From Acidimicrobiaceae bacterium (GTDB lineage: Bacteria; Actinomycetota; Acidimicrobiia; Acidimicrobiales; Palsa-688), in assembly GCA_027334785.1 (NCBI GenBank), contig DAHWQF010000013.1, positions 1 to 18,454 of the forward strand: a stretch of 18,454 bases of DNA, read 5' to 3'. Below the pieces are notes generated by a model. It saw only the letters and a list, made by a program, of their open reading frames with translations, was not told where the DNA came from and searched no databases. Each line of letters begins with the position of its first letter. Position 1 is the first letter of the stretch. The position numbers and the translations under genes are program-made. Shown piece after piece: positions 1-6,417 of this stretch.

Positions 1-349
1 CGGGGGCCCGAAGACCCTGGCCTCACAAGTGGAAAAGCTGAAGCGCCGCTTCGGGCTCTCTCGCGTCTGCCTGGTGGGCGACAGGGGGATGCTGACGAGC
101 GCGCGCTCGAGGGAGGACCTGGCCCCCGCCCAGCTCGACCGGGTGACCGCCCTCCGGGCCCCGCAGGTAAAGGCACTACTGGACGACGGCACCGTCCAGC
201 CCTCCCTCTTCGACGAGGAGGGGCTGTTCGAGCTCACCCACCCTGACTACCCCGGCGAGCGCCTGGTCGCCTCCACCGCTCCAGTGCCGGGCCTTTCCAG
301 TGCCGGGCCTTCGAGCTCATCGCGCTCCAAGCGTCCCTCTCCAACCTAA
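1..349 (+). pseudogene. IS1634-family transposase fragment, truncated
   Basis: The frame is open from the window edge, so the gene begins upstream. The peptide contains the stretch VGDRGMLT followed by a TALRAP stretch, a SLFDE block and HPDYPGERLV, in the order typical of IS1634 (IS4 superfamily) DDE transposases; the Asp of VGDRGM lies where the family has a catalytic Asp. After GERLV the family continues with a conserved CRNP-like block and several hundred further residues. Here the frame instead runs into an unrelated Ser/Pro-rich tail and stops, immediately after a 16-bp tandem duplication. It is therefore a decayed 3'-truncated copy. Family identity is confident; function is surely lost unless the missing part lies elsewhere. 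Confidence 0.8.
281..311. repeat. 16-bp tandem duplication in transposase remnant
   Basis: The unit ccagtgccgggcctt occurs at 281-295 and again at 297-311, giving a 16-bp period. It lies exactly where the transposase sequence loses its similarity, so it marks the scar of the truncation. Confidence 0.8.
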
Positions 350-432
350 AGCCCGTGTAATCAGAACCTCGAGCCCGCAACTTGCAAAGCCCCTTGCTGA
401 GCAAGAGGCCTCGTCGCGCTGGCTGTTGTGAC

Positions 433-462
433 TTTCATCAGAATGCCCTATTCAGGTATGAT
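433..462 (+). promoter_or_regulatory. Candidate promoter for the left block
   Basis: TATGAT at 457-462 is a good -10 hexamer. A weak TTTCAT at 433-438 sits 18 bp upstream, about 30 bp before the TTG start at 493. This is the only AT-richer stretch between the IS remnant and the first cluster gene. The -35 is poor, so this is tentative. Confidence 0.35.
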
Positions 463-492
463 GGCACCTAAGTGTGGGAATAGGGTAAAGTT

Positions 493-1374
493 TTGGGTAA
501 CCTGAATCTGAATCAAGAAATAGCACGGGCAGTGGCGCCGGTTAGGTGGGTAGTAGGCCGTGTCCCCGAGCGGTTAGCCAAGCCGGTGCACCAGTCCTAC
601 CTGGTCGATGCCAGCCCCAAGGAGGCTGTGTTCCGCCTCTCAAGCATCGGCCGCTTCCTGGTCCGCCTGGGCGAGCCAACTGTAGTCCAGCGAGCCTGCG
701 GCGCCACCGATGTAGACATCGAGTGCCTCTTGAGAGGGCCGGTCTCAGCACTGCGCTGTTGCCTGGACGGCCAGTTCGCGCTCCGAGGCGCTGCCGTCGA
801 TATCGGAGGCCGCGGGCTGGTGATCTACGGGACAGCGAAAGGGCACTCCTCGCTAGTAGCGGGATTGGCACTGGCTGGACACCGCATCATAGCGGACGGC
901 GTGGTAGTGATCTCCGAAGGGTCCCCACACGCCTCGGCGCCCCCAGAGGCCTGGCCGCCACGGGTGACGCTGTGGCCCGATAGCGTGCGGGCGCTGGGTA
1001 TAGACCCCACAACGGGCACAGTCGTGCGCTCCGGGTTGCCCTCGCGCTCCTTCGCGCTTGGGGCTGCACCATCGCCTACTCCAGTAGCAGTAAAAGCGTG
1101 CATCGTGCTCCCCATAGGCTATCGGGGGAAGTCACCGGACAGCGTCGAGGTCGAGCCGATGCCACCGAGTTGGAGGATCCAAGCTCTACTGAACGCGCAA
1201 TGGCACCCGCGAGTGCTCCGGGACCTCGGCATGCAGGGCCGGCACTTCCAATGGCTCACAGGCTTGGCCGCCAAAGTGCCAATGGTCGTTCTGGCTCGGA
1301 AACCTAGGTCGATCAGCTCCACCCTGCCCCTCATGGTCAACAAGGCAGAGGAAGTCCTTACATGGCAGGAATGA
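493..1374 (+). CDS. HPr-kinase-like protein with degenerate nucleotide site
   Basis: A 293-residue protein related to the HPr-kinase-like proteins found beside PqqD and asparagine-synthase genes and in paeninodin-type lasso clusters, where they phosphorylate the C-terminal Ser of the precursor. The fold is recognisable from the segment near residues 108-141: hydrophobic strand, P-loop region, helix, then GHRIIADGVVVI. The P-loop is broken, however. It reads GTAKGHSSL (113-121), one residue shorter than GxxGxGKST, with His in place of the ATP-binding Lys. The usual DD pair is D135-G136. It is probably not a kinase and may be a scaffold or leader-handling pseudoenzyme. The TTG start is chosen because AGGG lies about 8 nt upstream. 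It overlaps the sulfotransferase start by 13 bp, so the two are translationally coupled. The intact paralogue is at 14054-15043. Confidence 0.7.
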   Translation: MGNLNLNQEIARAVAPVRWVVGRVPERLAKPVHQSYLVDASPKEAVFRLSSIGRFLVRLGEPTVVQRACGATDVDIECLLRGPVSALRCCLDGQFALRGAAVDIGGRGLVIYGTAKGHSSLVAGLALAGHRIIADGVVVISEGSPHASAPPEAWPPRVTLWPDSVRALGIDPTTGTVVRSGLPSRSFALGAAPSPTPVAVKACIVLPIGYRGKSPDSVEVEPMPPSWRIQALLNAQWHPRVLRDLGMQGRHFQWLTGLAAKVPMVVLARKPRSISSTLPLMVNKAEEVLTWQE

Positions 1375-2195
1375 TCGTTTGGCTGGCGTCCTACCCTAAA
1401 TCGGGCAATACCTGGCTCCGGGCCGTCTATACTTCCATGCGCACCGGTCGCGATCCAGACATAAATGCCTTGGAAGGGGCCGACGTGGCTGCGGACCGTG
1501 GGCTGTTCGAGCGGGTCCTCGGCGTTCGTAGTTCAGATATGACTGTTCAAGAGGTGGAGGTCCTTCGCCCCCGTGCGGACGAAGCCATGGTCTCTGAGCA
1601 GTCAGGAGATACCTGGCGGAAGATCCACGACGGCCTCTTCAATGGACCCACAGGCGAACCGATCGTGTCTGTCAAGGCAACCCGTGCCGCGCTCTATGTG
1701 ATCAGGGACCCACGGGACGTGGCCATTTCGATGGCCTCCCACGCTCACAGGACCTTGGCATGGGCGGTCGAGCGCATGGGACGCCGCGGGGCGTCTGTGT
1801 CTAGCAGCAACTCCTCCCTCTCCGACCAGCTGTGCCAGAGACTGGGAAGCTGGTCCGAACACGTCCTCAGCTGGGTCGACCACTCCCGCTTCCCCATCTA
1901 TGTGCTCCGCTACGAAGACTGCCTGGCCGCCCCGGTACCCACATTTCGAGCTGCGTTCGCTGGCGCCGGCCTGCAGGTAAGTGCCAAGGACGTGGCTGCC
2001 GCCGTGGAAAGGTCATCATGGCAACGGCTCCGGGCACAGGAAGATAGCGTCGGTTTCAAGGAGCACGTCGGGGGCAGTAGGTTCTTCCGCCAAGGCGTAG
2101 CGGGCGCATGGAGAACTGAACTGCCCGAGGCCTTGGCCCGTCAGGTAGAGACCCAACACCGCGAGGTGATGGCCCGCTACGGCTATCTAGGCTGA
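1362..2195 (+). CDS. PAPS-dependent sulfotransferase
   Basis: A 277-residue P-loop-like sulfotransferase, predicted to move a sulfuryl group from PAPS to a hydroxyl. Both cofactor motifs are visible: the 5'-phosphosulfate loop SYPKSGNTW at residues 10-18, and the 3'-phosphate motif RDPRDVAISM around 115-124 with R115 and S123. A C-terminal FFRQGVAGAWR segment matches the family's PAPS-clamping region. Length is normal for bacterial cytosolic sulfotransferases and no signal peptide is seen. The ATG at 1362 has a GAGGAAG ribosome site 7 nt upstream; an internal ATG at 1371 would instead give an ATGA overlap with the upstream stop. Sulfotransferases are recalled beside some lasso clusters. The likely substrate here is a Tyr, Ser or Thr of a precursor core: core 1 has Tyr at 2 and 24, core 2 at 16, 25 and 28. 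The substrate is inference. Confidence 0.88.
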   Translation: MAGMIVWLASYPKSGNTWLRAVYTSMRTGRDPDINALEGADVAADRGLFERVLGVRSSDMTVQEVEVLRPRADEAMVSEQSGDTWRKIHDGLFNGPTGEPIVSVKATRAALYVIRDPRDVAISMASHAHRTLAWAVERMGRRGASVSSSNSSLSDQLCQRLGSWSEHVLSWVDHSRFPIYVLRYEDCLAAPVPTFRAAFAGAGLQVSAKDVAAAVERSSWQRLRAQEDSVGFKEHVGGSRFFRQGVAGAWRTELPEALARQVETQHREVMARYGYLG

Positions 2196-2310
2196 CGACC
2201 CCAGGCACGAGCTTCCGGCAATAGCCGCACCAACGAGGTATCTCAAGGTGCCCCCCCACGCGCGCAGAGCGCGAGAATCTGTCCTGAAATGCGAAATGAG
2301 CTGGGATAGC

Positions 2311-2339
2311 TTGACATGGCCGCTCCTATCGGCCAACAT
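2311..2339 (+). promoter_or_regulatory. Candidate promoter for a leaderless precursor-1 transcript
   Basis: A perfect TTGACA at 2311-2316 is followed after 17 bp by CAACAT at 2334-2339. Transcription would then begin near 2346, the ATG of the shorter precursor reading, giving a leaderless mRNA. The -10 is weak and the TTGACA overlaps the alternative upstream ATG (2316), so this is a hypothesis. Confidence 0.3.
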
Positions 2340-2345
2340 GCAGCG

Positions 2346-2498
2346 ATGACTACCACACCCACGGCCAACTACGAGCCACCGAGCCTGACCCCCATGGGCA
2401 AGCTAGGCGACCTTACCCGCGGTTACAAACCCCTGATGCAACACCTGGACGCACCGTTCCCTAATCAGACGCCTACCACCGAACTCACCTACTCCTGA
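2346..2498 (+). CDS. Lasso-type RiPP precursor peptide 1
   Basis: A 50-residue peptide (60 if the upstream in-frame ATG at 2316 is used). It contains the full lasso leader signature: Y9-x2-P12-x-L14-x3-G18-x5-T24-x-G26. The Tyr/Pro/Leu part is what RRE proteins bind, and Thr at -2 marks the cleavage site. Predicted cleavage after R25 gives a 25-residue core starting GYKPLMQHLDAPFP and ending TELTYS. The core begins with Gly as usual, but the first acidic residue is Asp at core position 10, whereas known rings use Asp/Glu at 7, 8 or 9. It would be position 9 if cleavage were one residue later, with Tyr first. The C-terminal residue is Ser, as in paeninodin, whose terminal Ser is phosphorylated. 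It lies between the sulfotransferase and cyclase 1, and a strong hairpin follows. The leader match is near certain; the start and ring are less certain. Confidence 0.88.
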   Translation: MTTTPTANYEPPSLTPMGKLGDLTRGYKPLMQHLDAPFPNQTPTTELTYS

Positions 2499-2525
2499 CG
2501 GTCAGGTTGGCCGTCGTAGGACCCG

Positions 2526-2570
2526 CGACTTTCGGGCGCGCTGGCTGGACGTCGTGCGCCCGGAAGGTCG
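2526..2570 (+). terminator. Hairpin downstream of precursor 1 (attenuator or 3' stabiliser)
   Basis: Arms 2526-2539 and 2556-2570 can form 14 pairs (one G-U, one bulged G at 2563) around a 16-nt loop, starting 27 bp after the precursor stop. No T-run follows, so it is not a classical intrinsic terminator. It more likely stabilises or caps an abundant precursor mRNA while allowing partial read-through into cyclase 1. A hairpin also follows precursor 2. Confidence 0.6.
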
Positions 2571-2926
2571 TCAGGGTAGTTGATGCGGATTGCCGAAGTG
2601 GGTTGCTTATCGAGACCTAGACGGGCGAGGACCGTTCGTCGTGGTTGTCGTACCAGGATGATTAGGCAGAGCGCGCCTTACAAGTAAGGTGATTCGCGCT
2701 TGAGCCCAGAAGATCTATGCACTTCTCCGTCAAAGGTTAGGAGCCTTGTCCTGATGGCTGCACCCGTCGTGAGTCAGCGGCCGGGACTCCATCGGCGTCC
2801 TGGTTGGCCCCTTTCAAGTTCGACGAGTCAAAGCCCTAACCCCGAAGTCCACCCTTTCTCAGCGAAGCTTGTTAAGGCCAGACTAGTGGAGCCCGGTGCG
2901 AGATCCAAGTGGGCGGATGCCAAGTG
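2571..2926. other. Intergenic region between precursor 1 and cyclase 1
   Basis: About 356 bp without a recognisable gene. An open frame from a TTG at 2700 reaches the cyclase start, but its composition is Ser/Pro-rich, it has no ribosome site and no family resemblance. No second precursor signature and no peptidase was found here in any frame I read. Confidence 0.5.
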
Positions 2927-4180
2927 ATGCGTCAAGCAACTTGCACCGACGCTTCGTTGCTTAGTGCCCCGGTTCCCAACAAGCCGGTGGTGGCCCCGTA
3001 CCGGATGAACGAACTGGAGGTGACCTTGGGCTTCGTGCTGGGGTCTCCTCGGTTGGCAGACGAGCCACCGCTTCGTCGTGGAGCGACCCCATTACAGGTC
3101 CTCGTCGGCGGGTTGAGGGAGACGCTGAGCCATGGACCATGTCTCGTGAGCTTCTCGGGCGGGCGCGATTCTTCTGCACTCCTGGCTGTGGCGCTTGACA
3201 CCGCTCGGCGCGAGGGCCTACCTGAGCCGGTGGCTTTAACCCTCCGTTACCCTGGCATTGCTACAGCAGACGAGAGCGCCTGGCAAGAGCTGGTAGTCCG
3301 GCACTTAGGCGTTGCGGAATGGGAGCGCGTCCTCATCGACCCGCCCTCCAGCGAGATCCTTGGCCCGGTCGCCAGTGCCTCGCTCAGAGAACGAGGCTTG
3401 CTCTGGCCCCCCGCCCTCCATCTGAGCGCTGCATGGCTCCAAAGGGCGGAGGGGGCCACGATCCTAACGGGGGAAGGGGGCGACGAGGTACTCGGCCCCC
3501 ATCGGGCTGCGGCCATGCATTTTTTGGCCAGGACGCTTCTCCGGCGCCCCGCGAAGCTACGCCCTGCTCTACTTAAGACAGTAGCCGGGTCCGTTGCGCC
3601 AAAACCACTGCGAGTGCGGGCCGCGCGCAAGGATCTGGTCAACAACGGCGCCCTTGCATGGTTGCGATCGCCCCTACGCGAACTGGCGCTCACAGAAATA
3701 GCAGAACTCAGCGCACAAGAGCCCTGGCCTGCTGCCAAGGCACTGCGCGACCACTTAAACGAGCCCGCACTACTCATCGGAGAGGCTAACCGAACGTGGC
3801 TCGCCGCCTTCTATGGCGCCCGGTTCGTCCACCCGTTCTTGGACTCTGGATTCGTCGAGGCTGTGGCGCGAGACGGAGGGAGGTGGGGTTATACGAGCCG
3901 TACCGAGGCCATGAGCCGGATCTTCGGCGCGTTCCTGCCCGAGGCTGTGATAACCCGAAAAACCAAGGCGAGGTTCAACGAAGCTGTGCACGGCCACCTC
4001 ACGCGTGCCTTTGCGACGAACTGGGACGGCACCGGTGTGGACCGAGCTTGCGTTGACGTGGACACCCTGCGTTCTCTTTGGTTGGACGAGTTTGTCCCGG
4101 CCGGCACAACAGCACTCCTGCAAGCCGCTTGGTTAGCCTGTGGATCGCCCGCGCTGGACGAAGCTGGGGCGGCTCAATGA
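2927..4180 (+). CDS. Lasso cyclase-like asparagine synthetase homologue 1
   Basis: A 417-residue protein with the asparagine-synthetase-type ATP pyrophosphatase fold. In lasso pathways this enzyme adenylates a core Asp/Glu side chain and closes the macrolactam. The PP-loop is SGGRDSS (residues 77-83). The second acidic motif is TGEGGDE (181-187), and a basic RKTKARF segment near 344-350 matches the region holding the synthetase's conserved Lys. It ends with the TALLQAAWL block shared with the other two cyclases here. Lasso cyclases usually have about 500-600 residues with an N-terminal glutaminase-like domain. Only about 70 residues precede the PP-loop here, so that domain is absent and ammonia release from glutamine is excluded. 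The ATG at 2927 is chosen; GTG at 2909 or 2924 are alternatives and no ribosome site decides. It pairs naturally with precursor 1 and the RRE protein at 4369. Confidence 0.85.
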   Translation: MRQATCTDASLLSAPVPNKPVVAPYRMNELEVTLGFVLGSPRLADEPPLRRGATPLQVLVGGLRETLSHGPCLVSFSGGRDSSALLAVALDTARREGLPEPVALTLRYPGIATADESAWQELVVRHLGVAEWERVLIDPPSSEILGPVASASLRERGLLWPPALHLSAAWLQRAEGATILTGEGGDEVLGPHRAAAMHFLARTLLRRPAKLRPALLKTVAGSVAPKPLRVRAARKDLVNNGALAWLRSPLRELALTEIAELSAQEPWPAAKALRDHLNEPALLIGEANRTWLAAFYGARFVHPFLDSGFVEAVARDGGRWGYTSRTEAMSRIFGAFLPEAVITRKTKARFNEAVHGHLTRAFATNWDGTGVDRACVDVDTLRSLWLDEFVPAGTTALLQAAWLACGSPALDEAGAAQ

Positions 4181-4217
4181 AACCACCTCGCAATACCCAG
4201 AGGGCCTCTATCCGCGC

Positions 4218-4245
4218 TTGACAGATGGGCCGAGTTCTGTACTTC
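4218..4245 (+). promoter_or_regulatory. Candidate promoter upstream of RRE protein 1
   Basis: A consensus TTGACA at 4218-4223 sits in the 188-bp gap after cyclase 1, about 125 bp before the next start. The hexamer 16 bp downstream (TACTTC, 4240-4245) is poor. A separate transcript for the RRE and cupin genes is possible but weakly supported. Confidence 0.3.
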
Positions 4246-4368
4246 TTTGAGTAGGCTTGGGACTAAGTGCGTCAGCACACGCGCTCACCGTGCCTAAAGT
4301 CAGCTAGATATCGGAAAACACCGAGTAACGACGGTGGTAGCTTGCCCGTGAGGTATAGGTAGGCCATC

Positions 4369-4731
4369 ATGAAACCTATGGCAAGCACCGAACTGCCGCT
4401 GGGTCGCACTCAAACAGGGTTGTCGGACATGCCCCCAGCTGGCAGCGAACCAACGCTCGGCGTCCCACGGGTACGTCTGCGCCACGACTCCGTGGCGTGG
4501 AACGAGATCGACGACAGCATCGTGATGCTCGACCTCGAGCAATCGACCTACTTCTCCGTCAACTCTTCGGGCAGGGTGCTCTGGCGTCTCTTGTCAACCG
4601 GAACAACAAAGGCCGAGCTGGCCGCCGCATTGGTCGAGAAGTTCGGGATAAGCGGCGAGGACGCCGAGCGAGATGTCAGCGCCTTCTTGGCCGAACTCGA
4701 AGCGGCCAAGCTGGTCGAAAGCGAGCGCTGA
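4369..4731 (+). CDS. PqqD-like RRE protein 1 (lasso B1-type)
   Basis: A 120-residue protein whose last 80 residues are a PqqD-type winged-helix RiPP recognition element. The visible signature is a strand pair around SIVMLDLEQSTYFSVNSSG, then VLWRLLSTG, a helix starting TKAELAAAL, and a final helix FLAELEAAKLV. This family binds the leader Tyr/Pro/Leu region and presents the precursor to the cyclase and tailoring enzymes. The N-terminal 35 residues are a low-complexity extension absent from RRE 2. The ATG at 4369 has AGG 5 nt upstream. It ends 3 bp before the cupin-like gene, so the two form an operon. No peptidase domain is fused, although in many lasso systems RRE and peptidase are fused or adjacent. 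Confidence 0.85.
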   Translation: MKPMASTELPLGRTQTGLSDMPPAGSEPTLGVPRVRLRHDSVAWNEIDDSIVMLDLEQSTYFSVNSSGRVLWRLLSTGTTKAELAAALVEKFGISGEDAERDVSAFLAELEAAKLVESER

Positions 4732-4734
4732 ACT

Positions 4735-5985
4735 TTGGTTCAGCCCTCGCTTTCCGTAGAGGGGTGCAGGAGGCCTCGAGTCGGAAGCATTTCGCCGCTA
4801 CCTTTGCCAGGTGCCCTTGGCAACTACGCCGCAGACCTGGGAAGAGCCGTCGAAGATGGCTGGGCGGCTCGGGGGGATCACGTATCTGCCTTTCCAGAGG
4901 TCTCCGCCAAGTGCCTGAGAGAGGTCGATGTACCGGCCGACCTGGACGCGCCCAGCATCCTACGCACGGTCGCCACAACCCGCCACCTGGTCCGCCAGGA
5001 AGACCCGAAGGGTACGTTCGGGCGCCCACCTGTTACGCTTTGGCGGAGCCGGGATTTCTTTGTGTCCGCCCTCTTTTGGTTCGACGGCACCACCGCGATC
5101 CACCAGCACGGTTTCTCGGGGGCCTTCAGAGTGCTGGCGGGCGGAAGCATCCACGCCCCCTACCAATTCTCGGTGGCTGAAGAGATAACTCACCGCCTCG
5201 TCCTAGGCACACTAGGCCTGAGCGGCCCGGAGCTATTGCGCGTCGGCGACGTGCGCCCGATTGAGCCCGGCGAGCGCTTCATCCATGCCCTTTTCCACCT
5301 CGAGCGGCCGTCAGTGACGCTGGTAGTCCGCACGTTCGGCCAACCTACCGGGCAACCGCAGTACAACTACCTGCGTCCGGGCGTCGCTTACGACCCCTTC
5401 TACCGAGACGACCTGCTGGAACGCCGCTTCCAGAGCGTCGTGGCGCTCGCCGACCTCGACCCCGACCTCGGCGCGGAGACCGCCTGCGAACTTATAAACG
5501 ACGAGGACCTGTGGGTCGGGTACCTTTTGGCCAGGAGGTGGTTCGCCCACGTGGACCGGGGCGACCGGCTCCAACGCCTCCTCCAGGCGCTGACGCGGCG
5601 CCACGGGGATATAACGGCGCCGCTGCTCGCGTCCTTCGAAGACGAGCGACGGAACGTGTCGATCTCGACCCGCCGGCAGTTGTTGACCGACGCCGAACAC
5701 CGCCTGTTCCTAGCCTTGCTGCTCAACCTACCCGACCGGGCCTCGATCGACAAGATCTTGAGCCAACGGTTCCCCGGGGAAGACGCGGGAGCCTTGCTCT
5801 CGCGCTGGGTAACCGAGCTAGCCTCGCCCTCACGGCGGGGCATCTCCGGTCTGGTCATGGACGAGGCACAGACTGCAGCCGTGGCTGAACAACTGCGGTC
5901 AGGGCGCTCCGACGCCCTGGGTCGGGTGAAGCTCGCCGGACCACCATCCGAGCTGCTCCAAGGCCTGTTCCGCTCAGAGTCCTAA
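4735..5985 (+). CDS. Cupin-like protein, possible metal-dependent tailoring enzyme
   Basis: A 416-residue protein starting at TTG three bases after RRE 1. Residues 100-205 resemble a cupin/cysteine-dioxygenase-like barrel. A first motif IHQHGFSGAFRVL supplies H123 and H125; a second motif EPGERFIHALFH supplies H184. I recall similar HQHGFSGAF proteins annotated as hypothetical. The rest (about 225-416) is helical and charged, without a motif I recognise. Three His could form a metal site, which would suit an oxygenase or isomerase acting on the precursor, but no reaction can be assigned. It has no Cys-His-Asp transglutaminase signature, so it is not the missing leader peptidase of the usual type. 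Tight coupling to the RRE gene suggests it acts on leader-bound peptide. Confidence 0.65.
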   Translation: MVQPSLSVEGCRRPRVGSISPLPLPGALGNYAADLGRAVEDGWAARGDHVSAFPEVSAKCLREVDVPADLDAPSILRTVATTRHLVRQEDPKGTFGRPPVTLWRSRDFFVSALFWFDGTTAIHQHGFSGAFRVLAGGSIHAPYQFSVAEEITHRLVLGTLGLSGPELLRVGDVRPIEPGERFIHALFHLERPSVTLVVRTFGQPTGQPQYNYLRPGVAYDPFYRDDLLERRFQSVVALADLDPDLGAETACELINDEDLWVGYLLARRWFAHVDRGDRLQRLLQALTRRHGDITAPLLASFEDERRNVSISTRRQLLTDAEHRLFLALLLNLPDRASIDKILSQRFPGEDAGALLSRWVTELASPSRRGISGLVMDEAQTAAVAEQLRSGRSDALGRVKLAGPPSELLQGLFRSES

Positions 5986-6026
5986 CGCGCCTGGACAGGT
6001 AAGAGGTCTACGGGGTCGTCCTCGCG

Positions 6027-6048
6027 GACCCCCATTCATTGGGGGGTC
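6027..6048 (+). terminator. GC-rich hairpin after the left block
   Basis: Arms GACCCCC (6027-6033) and GGGGGTC (6042-6048) flank an 8-nt loop, 42 bp after the cupin-like stop. No T-run follows. It is placed correctly to end the left transcript, or to shape the leader of the exporter mRNA. Confidence 0.45.
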
Positions 6049-6417
6049 ACCCGGCCCCCTGAGCGCGACCCAGAAGTAGTCGTCTGTCAGGCTGGAAGGA
6101 ACTCGGGCGTGCTACCCAGCCAGTTCGAAGGCCTGACCGAGTTCGCCAATGTGGCGCCAATAATAGAGGAACACCAAGGTGCCGTGGCGGCAACCCTTAC
6201 TCCCCGACCTGGGCAAGAGGCTGTAGGAGCATCTTGCCGAGCTTGGCCAGCCTGCCGAGCACGCGCGCCGCCCCACGCGAAGGCGCGACCACGCAACACA
6301 GCTGCTTTACCACTATCAGTACCCTCCAGACGCGGCTTCTGGCAGATTGTTCGAATACGCCCACCGGCCCATGGTCCTAGAGGGCAACATGTAAGTAGTA
6401 CCCAGGAGACAGCTACC
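6049..6417. other. Intergenic region upstream of exporter, with residual coding signal
   Basis: A start-less open frame runs from 6227 to TAA at 6392-6394. Its translation looks protein-like (segment LLYHYQYPPDAASGRLFEY, then HRPMVLEGNM at the end) rather than random, with a TAG just upstream at 6224. It could be the tail of a broken gene whose 5' part lies in another frame from about 6109. I do not recognise it. The exporter frame is also open across this region from 6109 but has no ribosome site there. Confidence 0.3.

Noticed and set aside
2700..2927. 75-codon frame from TTG before cyclase 1
   Set aside because: No ribosome site, no motif, and Ser/Pro-rich composition typical of a chance open frame in GC-rich DNA.
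2927..4180. Annotation as ordinary asparagine synthetase AsnB (likewise 8850-10169 and 15077-16339)
   Set aside because: All three lack the N-terminal Cys-dependent glutaminase domain and sit with lasso-type precursors and RRE proteins.
4735..5985. Cupin-like gene as a transglutaminase-type leader peptidase
   Set aside because: No Cys-His-Asp arrangement or H-W-[VI]-E type motif is visible; the His motifs point to a cupin barrel.
6109..6417. Exporter start at GTG 6109
   Set aside because: The extra 103 residues are low-complexity and lack a ribosome site, whereas GTG 6418 has AGGAG at good spacing.
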